DNA of 64,000 bases from an uncultured Eubacterium sp. (lineage in GTDB: Bacteria > Bacillota > Clostridia > Lachnospirales > Lachnospiraceae). This document shows, one piece after another, positions 34,582-43,989 of the stretch. Every line of letters begins with the position of its first letter. The first letter of the stretch is position 1. Under the pieces are notes generated by a model. It was not told where the DNA came from. It saw only the letters and a list, made by a program, of their open reading frames with translations, and made no database searches. The stretch lies in NCBI GenBank assembly GCA_900545725.1, contig URAI01000003.1, positions 1 to 64,000 of the forward strand, written 5' to 3'. Made by a program: the position numbers and the translations under genes.

Positions 34582-35799
34582 ATGAAAAAAATAGTTATAT
34601 GGGGAACAGGACAATATGCATCATACATATTTAAAGATATATTGATGAATAAGTGTTTTTTTGAAGGCTTTGTTGATAATAACAACGAGAAACAGAATAG
34701 GCTTTGGGAAAATCAATATAGAATATACTCATTAGAAAAATCAATAGAGCTGGATATTGACTATTACCTGATATCAGCTATGTATTATAAAGAACAGATA
34801 TTGTCGCAGGCTCAAAGTTTAGGGATTGAGAATAAATTAATATGGTACTGGCATGATGATTTGAGTCAGTATGAATTTATTAATAATACTTCATATTTGA
34901 AAGAAAACATACTTCTGAAAATAAAAATAGATAATTTACAGCGACAAGTGGACAATGCGCCATATGAATATGGTAAATCTCCGGTTAAGATAAGACCTGC
35001 AAAAGATTTATTGGAGAAGATTATTGATAAAAAGTGTTCTTTATGCAGATTTGGTGATGGAGAATTTGATATTATATTAAACCAGAATAGAGCGTGGTTT
35101 CAAAAATATGATATTAAAATGGCAGAAAAACTGGAAAGCATTTTAAAATCAGATAATGAGAAAATCCTCATCGCAATTGCTGATAATTATGGAAATTTAG
35201 ATAAATATAACGATAGGGCAGCAGATGTAATAAGACAATATATGACTAAGGAAAAAAGACAGGAGCATATGAGTCTGCTGGATTTGTCAAGGGAATATTA
35301 TGATGCATATGTATCGAGACCATATATGATATATAAAGATAAAGACAAAAATGCGTCTGAAATTTTTAATTTATATAAAAAGCTGTTCTGCGATAGAAAT
35401 ATCTTGATTATTGAAGGAGAAAATACAAAGACTGGTGTTAACAATGGGTTGTTAGATGGTGTACATTCAATAAAAAGAATTTTATGTCCGGATACAAATG
35501 CGTATAGTGTGTATGATAAAATTTTAAATAAGGCAATAGAGTCAGCAATGTCTGATGATTTGATATTAATTACATTAGGACCAACAGCTACTATATTAGC
35601 ATATGATTTAGCGATGCAAGGATATCAGGCTATAGATTTTGGACAGGTGGATAATGAATATGAGTGGTTTTTAAGACATGCAACGGAGAGAATAGTAATA
35701 GAGGGAAAAAGTGTGTCTGAACTGGCATGGTATAGAATACCTGAAACACAGATATATGATGATAGGTATGAAACGCAGATTATAGCACATGTAGAATAA
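34582..35799 (+). CDS. GT-D (DUF1792) glycosyltransferase with N-terminal Rossmann-like module
   Basis: A 405-residue protein. Residues 1-115 are the island module (KIVIWGTGQYASYIF, GFVDNNNEKQNRLW). Residues 135-405 belong to the GT-D/DUF1792 family: R156-F-G-D-G-E-F with the metal-binding D159-x-E161, IAIADNYGNLDKY, ILIIEGENTKTGV and LGPTATILAYDLAMQGYQAIDFG. The first characterised GT-D enzyme is a glucosyltransferase that extends O-glycans on the Fap1 adhesin of Streptococcus parasanguinis, which supports a protein-glycosylation role here. A second GT-D gene lies at 49.2 kb. Confidence 0.87.
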   Translation: MKKIVIWGTGQYASYIFKDILMNKCFFEGFVDNNNEKQNRLWENQYRIYSLEKSIELDIDYYLISAMYYKEQILSQAQSLGIENKLIWYWHDDLSQYEFINNTSYLKENILLKIKIDNLQRQVDNAPYEYGKSPVKIRPAKDLLEKIIDKKCSLCRFGDGEFDIILNQNRAWFQKYDIKMAEKLESILKSDNEKILIAIADNYGNLDKYNDRAADVIRQYMTKEKRQEHMSLLDLSREYYDAYVSRPYMIYKDKDKNASEIFNLYKKLFCDRNILIIEGENTKTGVNNGLLDGVHSIKRILCPDTNAYSVYDKILNKAIESAMSDDLILITLGPTATILAYDLAMQGYQAIDFGQVDNEYEWFLRHATERIVIEGKSVSELAWYRIPETQIYDDRYETQIIAHVE

Positions 35800-35823
35800 T
35801 CATATAAAGGAGTGATATATATT

Positions 35824-36927
35824 GTGGAGAAAGTAATAATATTTGGTACAGGAAAAAGGGCACAGTGGATTTTTAACTATCTGGATAAGTATAATGAATT
35901 TGAGGTTGTAGAAATTTGGGATAATAATGAGAAAAAAACAGGTAAGAGTTGTGAAGTAAATGGAAAGAATGTATTAGTCAAACAACCACATTATGAAAAT
36001 AAATATAATATAATTGTTTCATCTGATGTTTATTATGAAGAGATAACTAAACAGTTAATTGAAAATTTATCGATAGACCCAATATATATAAAAAAATTCG
36101 GATATGTATTTAATAATTTTAAGACCAAAATTCTAAAGAAATATAAGAACAGTGATAATGTTGGAATAAATAATATATGTCAATATTTGCAGGAAAATGA
36201 ATTAGATGTTTTTTGTGGACAAATAAGTAATAATTATCCATTAGATATATTTGAAGTGTACAAGGATAGTGGTAATGGATTATTATATTCGTTTTGGCAA
36301 GGAAAAAAGATTTATCTAAGTTCTGTATATAAAGAAACTAATGATGCCAAAGCATATCTTTGTTCATTATGCAAGGAACAGGATGTTAATTCTCCACATT
36401 GCTATAACATAGATAAATTAGATTTTGATAATGCAGATATTTTTATTGATGGAGGAGCAGCGGAAGGATTTTTTGCTTTACAGGTTATAGAAAAGCTAAA
36501 GCATGTATATCTGGTGGAATGTGATAAGGAATGGGTTGAAGCACTTAAATGCACATTTGAGCCATATAAGGATAAAGTTACAATTATAGAAAAATGGTTA
36601 GATGAGTCAGATTCAGAAAATACTGTATCAATAGACACGCTTGTTCTTAATAATAAAAATATAGATAAAATTATTGTGAAGATGGATATTGAAGGTAAAG
36701 AAACAGATGTCATAAAGGGTATGGAAAAACTTATTGATTCTGATATAGATATGACATGTGTTGTATGTACATATCATAAGTCAGGAGACGAAGATATAAT
36801 ACATGATTTTTTTGAACAGAGAGGATTTAATATAACATTTGCTAATGGATATATGTTTTTCCCATATGGTGAAGTAATTGAACCAGAGTTAAGAAAAGCG
36901 GTTTTGACTGCAAGAAAAAATAAATAA
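35824..36927 (+). CDS. FkbM family methyltransferase with N-terminal Rossmann-like module
   Basis: A 367-residue protein starting at GTG 35824, 11 nt behind AAAGGAG; an in-frame GTG at 35812 overlaps that ribosome site. Residues 1-100 are the module (KVIIFGTGKRAQWIFNYL, then IWDNNEKKTGKS). Residues 195-367 are FkbM-type: FIDGGAAEGFFALQVI (SAM loop), VYLVECDKEWVEAL and IIVKMDIEGKETDVIKGM. FkbM enzymes methylate hydroxyls of sugars and polyketides. It may cap or block a sugar position. One of two island methyltransferases with the module at the N-terminus. Confidence 0.87.
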   Translation: MEKVIIFGTGKRAQWIFNYLDKYNEFEVVEIWDNNEKKTGKSCEVNGKNVLVKQPHYENKYNIIVSSDVYYEEITKQLIENLSIDPIYIKKFGYVFNNFKTKILKKYKNSDNVGINNICQYLQENELDVFCGQISNNYPLDIFEVYKDSGNGLLYSFWQGKKIYLSSVYKETNDAKAYLCSLCKEQDVNSPHCYNIDKLDFDNADIFIDGGAAEGFFALQVIEKLKHVYLVECDKEWVEALKCTFEPYKDKVTIIEKWLDESDSENTVSIDTLVLNNKNIDKIIVKMDIEGKETDVIKGMEKLIDSDIDMTCVVCTYHKSGDEDIIHDFFEQRGFNITFANGYMFFPYGEVIEPELRKAVLTARKNK

Positions 36928-36943
36928 AAGCAGGACATTAATT

Positions 36944-37999
36944 ATGATAAAAGATAATTTATATTGGGATTATATTAAAAAAGTTTCATCTAATTTAGAA
37001 AGCAGAATGCCAAGGGAAAAATGTAATATTTTAATATCTGGTGTAAGTGGAATGATAGGTGCTGTTTTAACGGATATATTATTATATTCAAACAGAACAT
37101 ATGGCACGCAGTATAATGTAACTGGTATTGGAAGAGATAAGAGCCATGCTGAAGAGATGTTTAGTGAATACAAAGATGATGATGGTTTTCAATTCATCCA
37201 ACATGACATTAATAATGCAATGACAGAAGCCGGAACAGTTGATTATATAATACATGCGGCGAGCAATACACATCCAGTTGATTATAGCGGTGACCCTATA
37301 GGTACAATCACAGCTAATGTCATAGGAACTAATAACTTACTGGAATATGCTGTATCGCATGGATGCAGGAGATTCGTATTTTTATCATCTGTTGAAATAT
37401 ACGGAGAGAATAAAGGCGATATAGAGAGGTTTGATGAGACATATAATGGCTATATTAACTGTAATACATTAAGGGCGGGTTATCCTGAAAGCAAAAGAAC
37501 AGGAGAGGCATTATGTCAGGCATATGGCAAAAAGTATAATCTGGATTTTGTCATACCAAGATTATGCAGAGTCTATGGACCAACAATGTCATTGAGAGAT
37601 AGTAAGGCTATAGCACAGTTTATAAAAAATGCAGCTAATAATGAAGATATAGTATTAAAGAGTGAAGGAAAACAATTATATTCATACATAGATGTTTTTC
37701 AGGCTGCATACGCGGTATTATTCATAATGTTAAGTGGCGAGAATGGCAATGCATACAATATATCAACAGATTCAGGAGAATGGTATATGCGTGAGCTGGC
37801 AGATATGATAGCTTCACATGCTGGCAAAAAAGTTGTATTTGACTTGCCGGATGAAAAAGAAAAAGCAGGATTTTCAACTGCTACTAAAGCATTGCTGGAT
37901 AATAATAAATTGAAAAAGCTTGGATGGCAGGAATGTTTTGGGTGTAACGAGATACTGGATTATACTATAGATATAGTGAAAGCAAGAATGATGAGGTAG
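36944..37999 (+). CDS. NAD-dependent epimerase/dehydratase (extended SDR)
   Basis: A 351-residue SDR with ILISGVSGMIGAVLTDIL (G-x-x-G-x-x-G), YIIHAASNTHP, FVFLSSVEIYGEN and the active-site YPESK (Y-x-x-x-K) followed by RTGEALC. The general pattern resembles UDP-glucuronate decarboxylase and dTDP-glucose dehydratase relatives. It starts with about 25 extra residues before the Rossmann strand. It lies 3 nt before a TarI/IspD-like cytidylyltransferase, so it may modify the product or substrate of that enzyme, for instance a ribitol-type or other CDP-polyol. The real substrate is unknown. Confidence 0.87.
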   Translation: MIKDNLYWDYIKKVSSNLESRMPREKCNILISGVSGMIGAVLTDILLYSNRTYGTQYNVTGIGRDKSHAEEMFSEYKDDDGFQFIQHDINNAMTEAGTVDYIIHAASNTHPVDYSGDPIGTITANVIGTNNLLEYAVSHGCRRFVFLSSVEIYGENKGDIERFDETYNGYINCNTLRAGYPESKRTGEALCQAYGKKYNLDFVIPRLCRVYGPTMSLRDSKAIAQFIKNAANNEDIVLKSEGKQLYSYIDVFQAAYAVLFIMLSGENGNAYNISTDSGEWYMRELADMIASHAGKKVVFDLPDEKEKAGFSTATKALLDNNKLKKLGWQECFGCNEILDYTIDIVKARMMR

Positions 38000-38002
38000 A
38001 TT

Positions 38003-38707
38003 ATGAATGTAGCGATAATAATTGCTGGTGGTGTGGGTTCACGAACAGGTAACAGAATACCAAAACAATTTATAAATGTTAATGATAAACCTATAATTAT
38101 ATATACACTGGAACAGTTTCAAAAACATAAAAATATAGATGCTATTGAGGTTGTCTGCCTTGATGGATGGCATGATATATTACGTGCATATGCTGAACAG
38201 TATGGCATTGCTAAACTTAGGTATATAATATCTGGTGGAACAAGCAGTCAGGAATCAATTAAAATCGGTCTTGAAAACCTTAAAGGAAAGCTTAATAAGG
38301 ATGATGTAGTTGTTATACACGATGGAATACGTCCTATGGTAGATGCAGATATCATATCATCATGTATAGATACATGTGTGGAAAAAGGCAATGGGGTGTC
38401 AGCATTCCCAGTATATGAGCAGATATTCGAGACGGATGATGACGAGACAACTGATAAATATATACCAAGAGAAAAGCTTAGAATTGTTCAGACACCACAG
38501 GCATATAGATATGGCAGAATACTGAATGTATATAATTACGGATTTGAGAATAATATTGGCGTTCATGGTTCTTCATATGCTAATACGCTTATGGCAGATG
38601 TTGGGGAAAAACTATATTTTTCAGAAGGGTCAACTAAGAATATTAAGATAACAACAAAGGATGACATAGCAATATTTAAGGCAATGATAGATATGCAGAA
38701 AGCATAA
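38003..38707 (+). CDS. TarI/IspD-like cytidylyltransferase
   Basis: A 234-residue protein: IIAGGVGSRTGNRIPKQFIN (the CTP-binding loop of the IspD family), VVVIHDGIRPMVDADII, and RIVQTPQAYRYGRI. IspD makes CDP-methylerythritol; TarI makes CDP-ribitol. GGVGSRxGN and the position among glycan genes favour TarI-type polyol activation over isoprenoid synthesis, but the split is not certain. It is 3 nt behind an SDR gene and would supply a CDP donor to the TagF-like or LicD transferases. Confidence 0.82.
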   Translation: MNVAIIIAGGVGSRTGNRIPKQFINVNDKPIIIYTLEQFQKHKNIDAIEVVCLDGWHDILRAYAEQYGIAKLRYIISGGTSSQESIKIGLENLKGKLNKDDVVVIHDGIRPMVDADIISSCIDTCVEKGNGVSAFPVYEQIFETDDDETTDKYIPREKLRIVQTPQAYRYGRILNVYNYGFENNIGVHGSSYANTLMADVGEKLYFSEGSTKNIKITTKDDIAIFKAMIDMQKA

Positions 38708-38721
38708 GTAGGAGATAAACA

Positions 38722-39852
38722 ATGATAAATGTTATAATGCCTGTTTATAATGGTGAAAAATATCTTAGGCAGTCAATAGAGAGTGTAATACAACAGACAT
38801 ATAAGGATTGGGAATTGATAATTGTAAATGACTGTTCAACAGATAACTCAAGGGATATTATGCAAAGTTATGCAGATGCTGACAGTCGTATAAGAATAGT
38901 TGATAACAGTAGCAATTTAAAACTACCAAGGTCATTGAATGCAGGATTCAGGGAAGCCAGAGGTGAGTATCTTACATGGACATCTGATGATAATCTGTAT
39001 AAAGCTGATGCATTGGAAGAGTTATCAGGTTATTTAGATCATAATCCTGAGATTGGTCTGGTATATTCAGATATGGATTTTGTTGATGCTTCATTGAATT
39101 TTATAAGGGAGCAGTGTCTGGAACCAGAGATGCTTCTTTGTGCAGATTGCGTAGGCGCCAGCTTTATGTATCGCAGGGAAGTCCTTGACAAAGTTGGGGA
39201 GTATGACCCGGATATGTTTTTGGTTGAGGATTATGAATATTGGATTAGAATAAGTGAACAGTATAATGTAGGACATTTAAATAAAAACCTGTATACATAC
39301 CGAATGCATGCCAGCAGTCTGACTGGGACAAGAAAAAATGATATTAATAAGCAATTATACCGATTAAGAAAAAGGCATATGGAATATTTAATATCAAATG
39401 TAACAGGAAAATATAAAGAAATGCTTTTCTTGGAAATGTTAACACAGAATACAGATGATTATGAATCTCTGTCAGCCAAATTCTGGGAAAAAGATGAAGA
39501 TGTAAACAGATATGAATGGGTAAGGACATCTGATAAGATAGATAATGATAAAAGTATTGTTATTTTTGGAGCGGGAATAATTGCCAACAGAGCAATCGCT
39601 TATTTTGGAAAAGAAAGAATAGAGTGTATTATAGATAACAGTAAAGACAGGATAGGTGCGAAATTACAGGGGATAGATATAGTATCATTGGAGGGGTATA
39701 TCAATGATATGAGTCGTGACAGAGACAGCCAGATAGTGATAGCTGTTGGAAGTAATTATGCATCGATAATAGCAGAACAGTTGAAAAACAATGGAATCTC
39801 AGAATTTTGCTGGTTTAAGGCTATAGAAAATTGTGTTAAGGAGACCATATGA
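38722..39852 (+). CDS. Glycosyltransferase family 2 with C-terminal Rossmann-like module
   Basis: A 376-residue fusion. Residues 1-230 are a GT-A transferase (INVIMPVYNGEKYLRQSIES, LIIVNDCSTDNSRDIM, TSDDNLY as the DxD region, GLVYSDMDFVDAS). Residues 277-376 are the module in its DN form (SIVIFGAGIIANRAIAYF, then CIIDNSKDRIGAKLQG, IVIAVGSNYASIIAEQLKN). It overlaps the next gene by 4 nt. Its last residues (SEFCWFKAIEN) replace the usual aromatic end of the module. Confidence 0.88.
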   Translation: MINVIMPVYNGEKYLRQSIESVIQQTYKDWELIIVNDCSTDNSRDIMQSYADADSRIRIVDNSSNLKLPRSLNAGFREARGEYLTWTSDDNLYKADALEELSGYLDHNPEIGLVYSDMDFVDASLNFIREQCLEPEMLLCADCVGASFMYRREVLDKVGEYDPDMFLVEDYEYWIRISEQYNVGHLNKNLYTYRMHASSLTGTRKNDINKQLYRLRKRHMEYLISNVTGKYKEMLFLEMLTQNTDDYESLSAKFWEKDEDVNRYEWVRTSDKIDNDKSIVIFGAGIIANRAIAYFGKERIECIIDNSKDRIGAKLQGIDIVSLEGYINDMSRDRDSQIVIAVGSNYASIIAEQLKNNGISEFCWFKAIENCVKETI

Positions 39853-41669
39853 TGAAAAGAAAGATATTATTTGGTGCTGGAAAAATTGGAGATACAGCAT
39901 ATGAGTTATTTGATGAGGGACAAGTTGCATATTATGTTGATAATAATGCAGATAATGTTGGCAATACTAAAAATGGTGTTGAAATTATAAGTTTTGAAGA
40001 GTTTATAAGAATACATAAGGATTATGATATTGTGGTATCTGTGGGAAAGAATGCTGCATTAGATGTTATGAAACAATTAAAAGATGCAGGCATTGAAGAA
40101 TTTACTACATATCAGGAGATTGTGACTAAGCTTAAAAGACCACAGAATAAGGATATTAATTATCTTGAATGTTGTGAAAGAGCAAGAAAGTGGATATATA
40201 ATAACTCAATTAAAGGAGAGGGAATCATTAATAATACAAGATTGCCAGAATCATATCCAGAAGTTACTGGTTATTATATCCCTACGCTGATTAACTGGGG
40301 TGAACGTGAACTTGCCAGAACATATACTACATGGCTTTGTAGTATACAGCATGAGGATGGTGCATGGTATGATACAGAAGGAAAGGCACCTTATGTATTT
40401 GATACAGCACAGATTTTAAAGGGACTTTTGGCGGCAAAGCAGCTTGGAATGGATGTTGATGATAACATTAAGGCTGGCTGTGAATGGATTATATCGAATA
40501 TTAATGAGGAGGGAAGACTTACAACACCAACAAATGATGCATGGGGAACACCGGGAATATGCTCTGAGCTTATACATCTTTATTGTTTATCACCATTAAT
40601 AGAGGCGGGTAATATATACAATAATAGATATTATATTGATATGGCAGATAAGGTGGCAAAATATTATATAGATAACTATAGGGAAGATATATTAGGTTTT
40701 GGCTTTTTATCACATTTTTATGCATATGTTATGGAAGCGTTATGTGATATAGGACAGACAGATTTAGCCAGAGAGGCCATGCATAATATGGAAAGATATC
40801 AGCATGATAATGGAATGATTCCTGCGTATAAGGATGTCGAATGGACATGTTCAACAGGAATGTTCCAGCTTGCTATCACATGGTATAAGTTAGGAGAACT
40901 TGAAAAAGGAAATAAAACATTCGAATATGCAATGCAGCTTCAGAATGAATCTGGTGGCTGGTATGGCAGTTATACAATGACAGATAATCCTAATCCATTT
41001 GATAGAAAGGAATGCCCTGATTATTTCCCACAGAGTGAGATAAGCTGGGCTGTGAAATATTTCTTGGATGCACTGTATTATAAGTGCAGATTAGAGTTTG
41101 AGACACAGGCTCCGCTGTTTAAGAGCAATTTGGCAAAAGATGATGGAAGATATCAGGTTATTTTAAACCAGATAAAGGGGTTAAAACGAAATGGATTGAA
41201 AATAGCTGATGTTGGTTGTGGAAAGGGCTGCTATATAAAGAATCTTTTGGAAGATGTTTCAGATGCACAGTATTTTGCGATAGATTTATCAGAAAAGGTT
41301 ATGAAGAATATTCCTGAAAATGTAGAAAAAAAGCAAGGAATATTAACTAATATACCATATGTAGATAATTCATTTGACGTTACTTATACGACAGAGGCAC
41401 TTGAACATGCTGTATATACTGATAATGCATTAAAAGAGCTTATACGTATAACAAAACCGGACGGAATTATAATTGTCATAGATAAGAATAAAGAGAAACT
41501 TGGTGCTCTTGACATTGATAATTGGGAGCAGTGGTTTGATAATGATTTCTTTAGTAATATTGCTAAGGATAATGGCATGGATTTAGAAATTATTTCGAAT
41601 GTTTCATATGAAGAAGGTGCAAGTGATGGATTATTTAATGCATGGATTTTAAAGGGAGGGATTAAATAG
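39849..41669 (+). CDS. Three-domain fusion: Rossmann-like module, alpha/alpha-barrel domain, SAM methyltransferase
   Basis: A 606-residue protein. Residues 1-100: the module (RKILFGAGKIGDTAYELF, YYVDNNADNVGNTKNG). Residues 120-410: a helical repeat domain with W- and G-rich motifs of alpha/alpha-toroid type (SIQHEDGAWYDTEGKAPYVF, AWGTPGICSELIHLY, NESGGWYGSY), resembling prenyltransferase-like or glycoside-processing toroids. Residues 440-606: a methyltransferase (KIADVGCGKGCYIKNLL, FDVTYTTEALEHAVY). The three parts would normally be separate proteins. It is translationally coupled to the preceding GT2 gene. Which sugar or polymer the toroid part acts on is unknown. Confidence 0.82.
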   Translation: MMKRKILFGAGKIGDTAYELFDEGQVAYYVDNNADNVGNTKNGVEIISFEEFIRIHKDYDIVVSVGKNAALDVMKQLKDAGIEEFTTYQEIVTKLKRPQNKDINYLECCERARKWIYNNSIKGEGIINNTRLPESYPEVTGYYIPTLINWGERELARTYTTWLCSIQHEDGAWYDTEGKAPYVFDTAQILKGLLAAKQLGMDVDDNIKAGCEWIISNINEEGRLTTPTNDAWGTPGICSELIHLYCLSPLIEAGNIYNNRYYIDMADKVAKYYIDNYREDILGFGFLSHFYAYVMEALCDIGQTDLAREAMHNMERYQHDNGMIPAYKDVEWTCSTGMFQLAITWYKLGELEKGNKTFEYAMQLQNESGGWYGSYTMTDNPNPFDRKECPDYFPQSEISWAVKYFLDALYYKCRLEFETQAPLFKSNLAKDDGRYQVILNQIKGLKRNGLKIADVGCGKGCYIKNLLEDVSDAQYFAIDLSEKVMKNIPENVEKKQGILTNIPYVDNSFDVTYTTEALEHAVYTDNALKELIRITKPDGIIIVIDKNKEKLGALDIDNWEQWFDNDFFSNIAKDNGMDLEIISNVSYEEGASDGLFNAWILKGGIK

Positions 41670-41670
41670 A

Positions 41671-42516
41671 ATGAAAGATACTGATAATTTAGTTGATTAT
41701 GAGAGAATAATTAATATTAATAGAGCACTCATGTCACGTATTACGCCAAGACCGTCATTGTTCTTTGATATTGAGGTGACGGAGCATTGTAATCTTAATT
41801 GTAAATCATGTGGTAGCTTTGCACCATTAGCAGACGAAGAATACATAGATGTAGATGAATTAGATAGGGATTTAAGAAGATTATCAGAGTTGTCAGATGG
41901 AGAGGTTCATCATATAAATATTTTAGGAGGAGAACCATTATTACATCCTGAAATTACAAGAATTGTAGAGCTGGTCAGACACTATTTTTCATATGGAAAT
42001 ATATATCTGGTGACTAATGGTGTACTCTTAAACCGTATGGATGAGAACTTCTGGAAAGCATGTAAGCAGTACAATATTGTAATTGCACCAACTCAATATC
42101 CTATTAAATTAGATTATGAAGAGATAAAAAACAATGTAATAGCGCATGGTATACAATATAAAATCTTTGGTCATGCCGCCGATGGATGGTATCATACTGT
42201 TATATCAGAGAGCGGAGATAAAAATGAGATTCAACAGTTTTTGCATTGTTCTAATGCCAATAACTGTACTGTTCTTGAACATGGAAAATTATATCCTTGT
42301 CCAAAGGCTGCCAAGGTAAGACATTTTAATAAAGCATTTGGCGATAGATTTCAGCAGTCATCACATGATTATATAGATATATATAAGGCAGAGAGCTTAA
42401 AAGAGATAATGGAATTTCTTAGTAAGCCAATTCCATTTTGCAGATATTGTGATACATTTGCATCTGAAAAAATAGAATGGGGTGTTTCACATAAAGAGGA
42501 TTCAGAGTGGACATAG
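41671..42516 (+). CDS. Radical SAM protein (no module)
   Basis: A 281-residue radical SAM protein: EVTEHCNLNCKSCGSFAPL with the CxxxCxxC cluster, INILGGEPLLHPEITR for SAM binding, and a C-terminal cysteine set (LHCSNANNCTVL, LYPCPKAAK, CRYCDTF) that may hold an auxiliary iron-sulfur cluster. It is related to, but different from, the radical SAM fusion at 27.6 kb and shares the GGEP and CNLNC arrangement. It begins 1 nt after the three-domain methyltransferase and may modify the same product. Reaction unknown. Confidence 0.87.
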   Translation: MKDTDNLVDYERIININRALMSRITPRPSLFFDIEVTEHCNLNCKSCGSFAPLADEEYIDVDELDRDLRRLSELSDGEVHHINILGGEPLLHPEITRIVELVRHYFSYGNIYLVTNGVLLNRMDENFWKACKQYNIVIAPTQYPIKLDYEEIKNNVIAHGIQYKIFGHAADGWYHTVISESGDKNEIQQFLHCSNANNCTVLEHGKLYPCPKAAKVRHFNKAFGDRFQQSSHDYIDIYKAESLKEIMEFLSKPIPFCRYCDTFASEKIEWGVSHKEDSEWT

Positions 42517-42525
42517 AGGAGTACT

Positions 42526-43974
42526 ATGGAAAACGAACATATTATATTATTTGGGGCAGGTAAAATAGGCAAAGAGGCATTAGATATAATTGGTTCAGAT
42601 TATGTGTATGCTTTTTGTGATAATTCTGTAAAAAATGGTGAATGTACTGAAAAGTATGGGAAGAAAGTTATTTCATTAGATGAGTATTGTGCATCGTATA
42701 GTGACAAAATTCTTGTAATAACAGCTTCCAGTATTAATACAGTGCAGATAGAAGAACAATGCCAAAATAAAGGGATATATGATTATTTTGTATATGATGA
42801 TCTTGAATATTATGGATTAAACCATTATGGAGCAGATAAATTCATAGAGATATTTAAGGATAAGGCAAGCCGTCTGTTTAGGATGAAACAAATTGCCAGG
42901 GATTATTTAAAAAAATATGGCGGAGCATGTGATTTTAGTGCGGTAACGGTTGAATTTTATCTTGTTGATTCATTTGAAATAGAACATTTTATTCCATTTT
43001 ATGATGCATTTAGAACTAGAGGGATTAATGCATATTTTGTATCAGAGCCTGAAAGTATTCATGTTGTAGGTAATTATTTTGATTATGATAAGGCGGTTGG
43101 AATATTAGATGAAAAAAATCTCGAATATCATACAATGAGGGATGCCTATGCTGATATAGCATTTACTACCCAGGCAGTCAGAAATCTTGCCAGATATAGT
43201 AAGAAAACAATTAAGATTAATCTTCAGTATGGATGCTCATTATTAAAGAATGCATTTGGGGCATCAGAGGAAGGTACTGCCGGATTTGATTATAAGATGT
43301 CTAATGGACAGTTTGACCGTGAATTATGCTGTAGGTATATTGATTCGGACAGAGCATATGATATTGGCTATCCTAAGTATTATGACATTGCAGGTAACCA
43401 TATGACACGGGAACGGGTGAGAGAGGAATTAGGTATCAAGACAGAAAAGAAAATTATAGCGTATCTGCCAACATGGGATGAAAATAGTTCAATACCGGTT
43501 TATTATAATGAGTTAAAGAGCCTGAAAGATACGTATTATATTGTTACAAAGCCACATCATTGTACATACAGACTGGACAGTAAGAAGGATGACCTGAATA
43601 AATTATATGAGATTTCGGACATGGTTTTGCAGCCGGAATATGGTCTGGACAAGTTTATGTTTATTGGTGATTTAACCATTATTGATGCAAAATCAGGGGC
43701 GACACTTGAAGCAACATTTCTTAATGATAACATGAAGATGGTGTGGCTGATGGTCTCTAAGGATGTGAAAAATCTATTCTGGCAGGAAATCAATAATATT
43801 GTTGAACTTGTTGATAACAGGGATGATTTAGTAGATGTTGTCAATAAAACAATGGCAGAAGATGATTATATTGAATATAGAAAAGAACACATTAATCACT
43901 ATTTTTCCAAGTATGATAGAAAGCATCTTGAAAATGTATTAATGAAGATTATTAGCGAAAATAATTTATTGTAG
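42526..43974 (+). CDS. TagF-like glycerophosphotransferase with N-terminal Rossmann-like module
   Basis: A 482-residue fusion. Residues 1-95: the module (HIILFGAGKIGKEALDII, FCDNSVKNGECTEKYG). The rest resembles the CDP-glycerol glycerophosphotransferase/GT-B fold: IIAYLPTWDENSSIP, YIVTKPHHC, and LTIIDAKSGATLEATFLNDN, which corresponds to the usual D-Y-S-S/E donor region. No transmembrane helix. It would transfer a polyol-phosphate or sugar from a nucleotide donor. Similarity to TagF is moderate, and a plain GT-B sugar transferase is the alternative. Confidence 0.7.
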   Translation: MENEHIILFGAGKIGKEALDIIGSDYVYAFCDNSVKNGECTEKYGKKVISLDEYCASYSDKILVITASSINTVQIEEQCQNKGIYDYFVYDDLEYYGLNHYGADKFIEIFKDKASRLFRMKQIARDYLKKYGGACDFSAVTVEFYLVDSFEIEHFIPFYDAFRTRGINAYFVSEPESIHVVGNYFDYDKAVGILDEKNLEYHTMRDAYADIAFTTQAVRNLARYSKKTIKINLQYGCSLLKNAFGASEEGTAGFDYKMSNGQFDRELCCRYIDSDRAYDIGYPKYYDIAGNHMTRERVREELGIKTEKKIIAYLPTWDENSSIPVYYNELKSLKDTYYIVTKPHHCTYRLDSKKDDLNKLYEISDMVLQPEYGLDKFMFIGDLTIIDAKSGATLEATFLNDNMKMVWLMVSKDVKNLFWQEINNIVELVDNRDDLVDVVNKTMAEDDYIEYRKEHINHYFSKYDRKHLENVLMKIISENNLL

Positions 43975-43989
43975 AATGGATGGTGTTGT

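Noticed and set aside
38003..38707. Housekeeping ispD
   Set aside because: The sequence fits the IspD family, but the glycan context and GGVGSRxGN favour TarI-type polyol activation. IspD cannot be excluded by eye.
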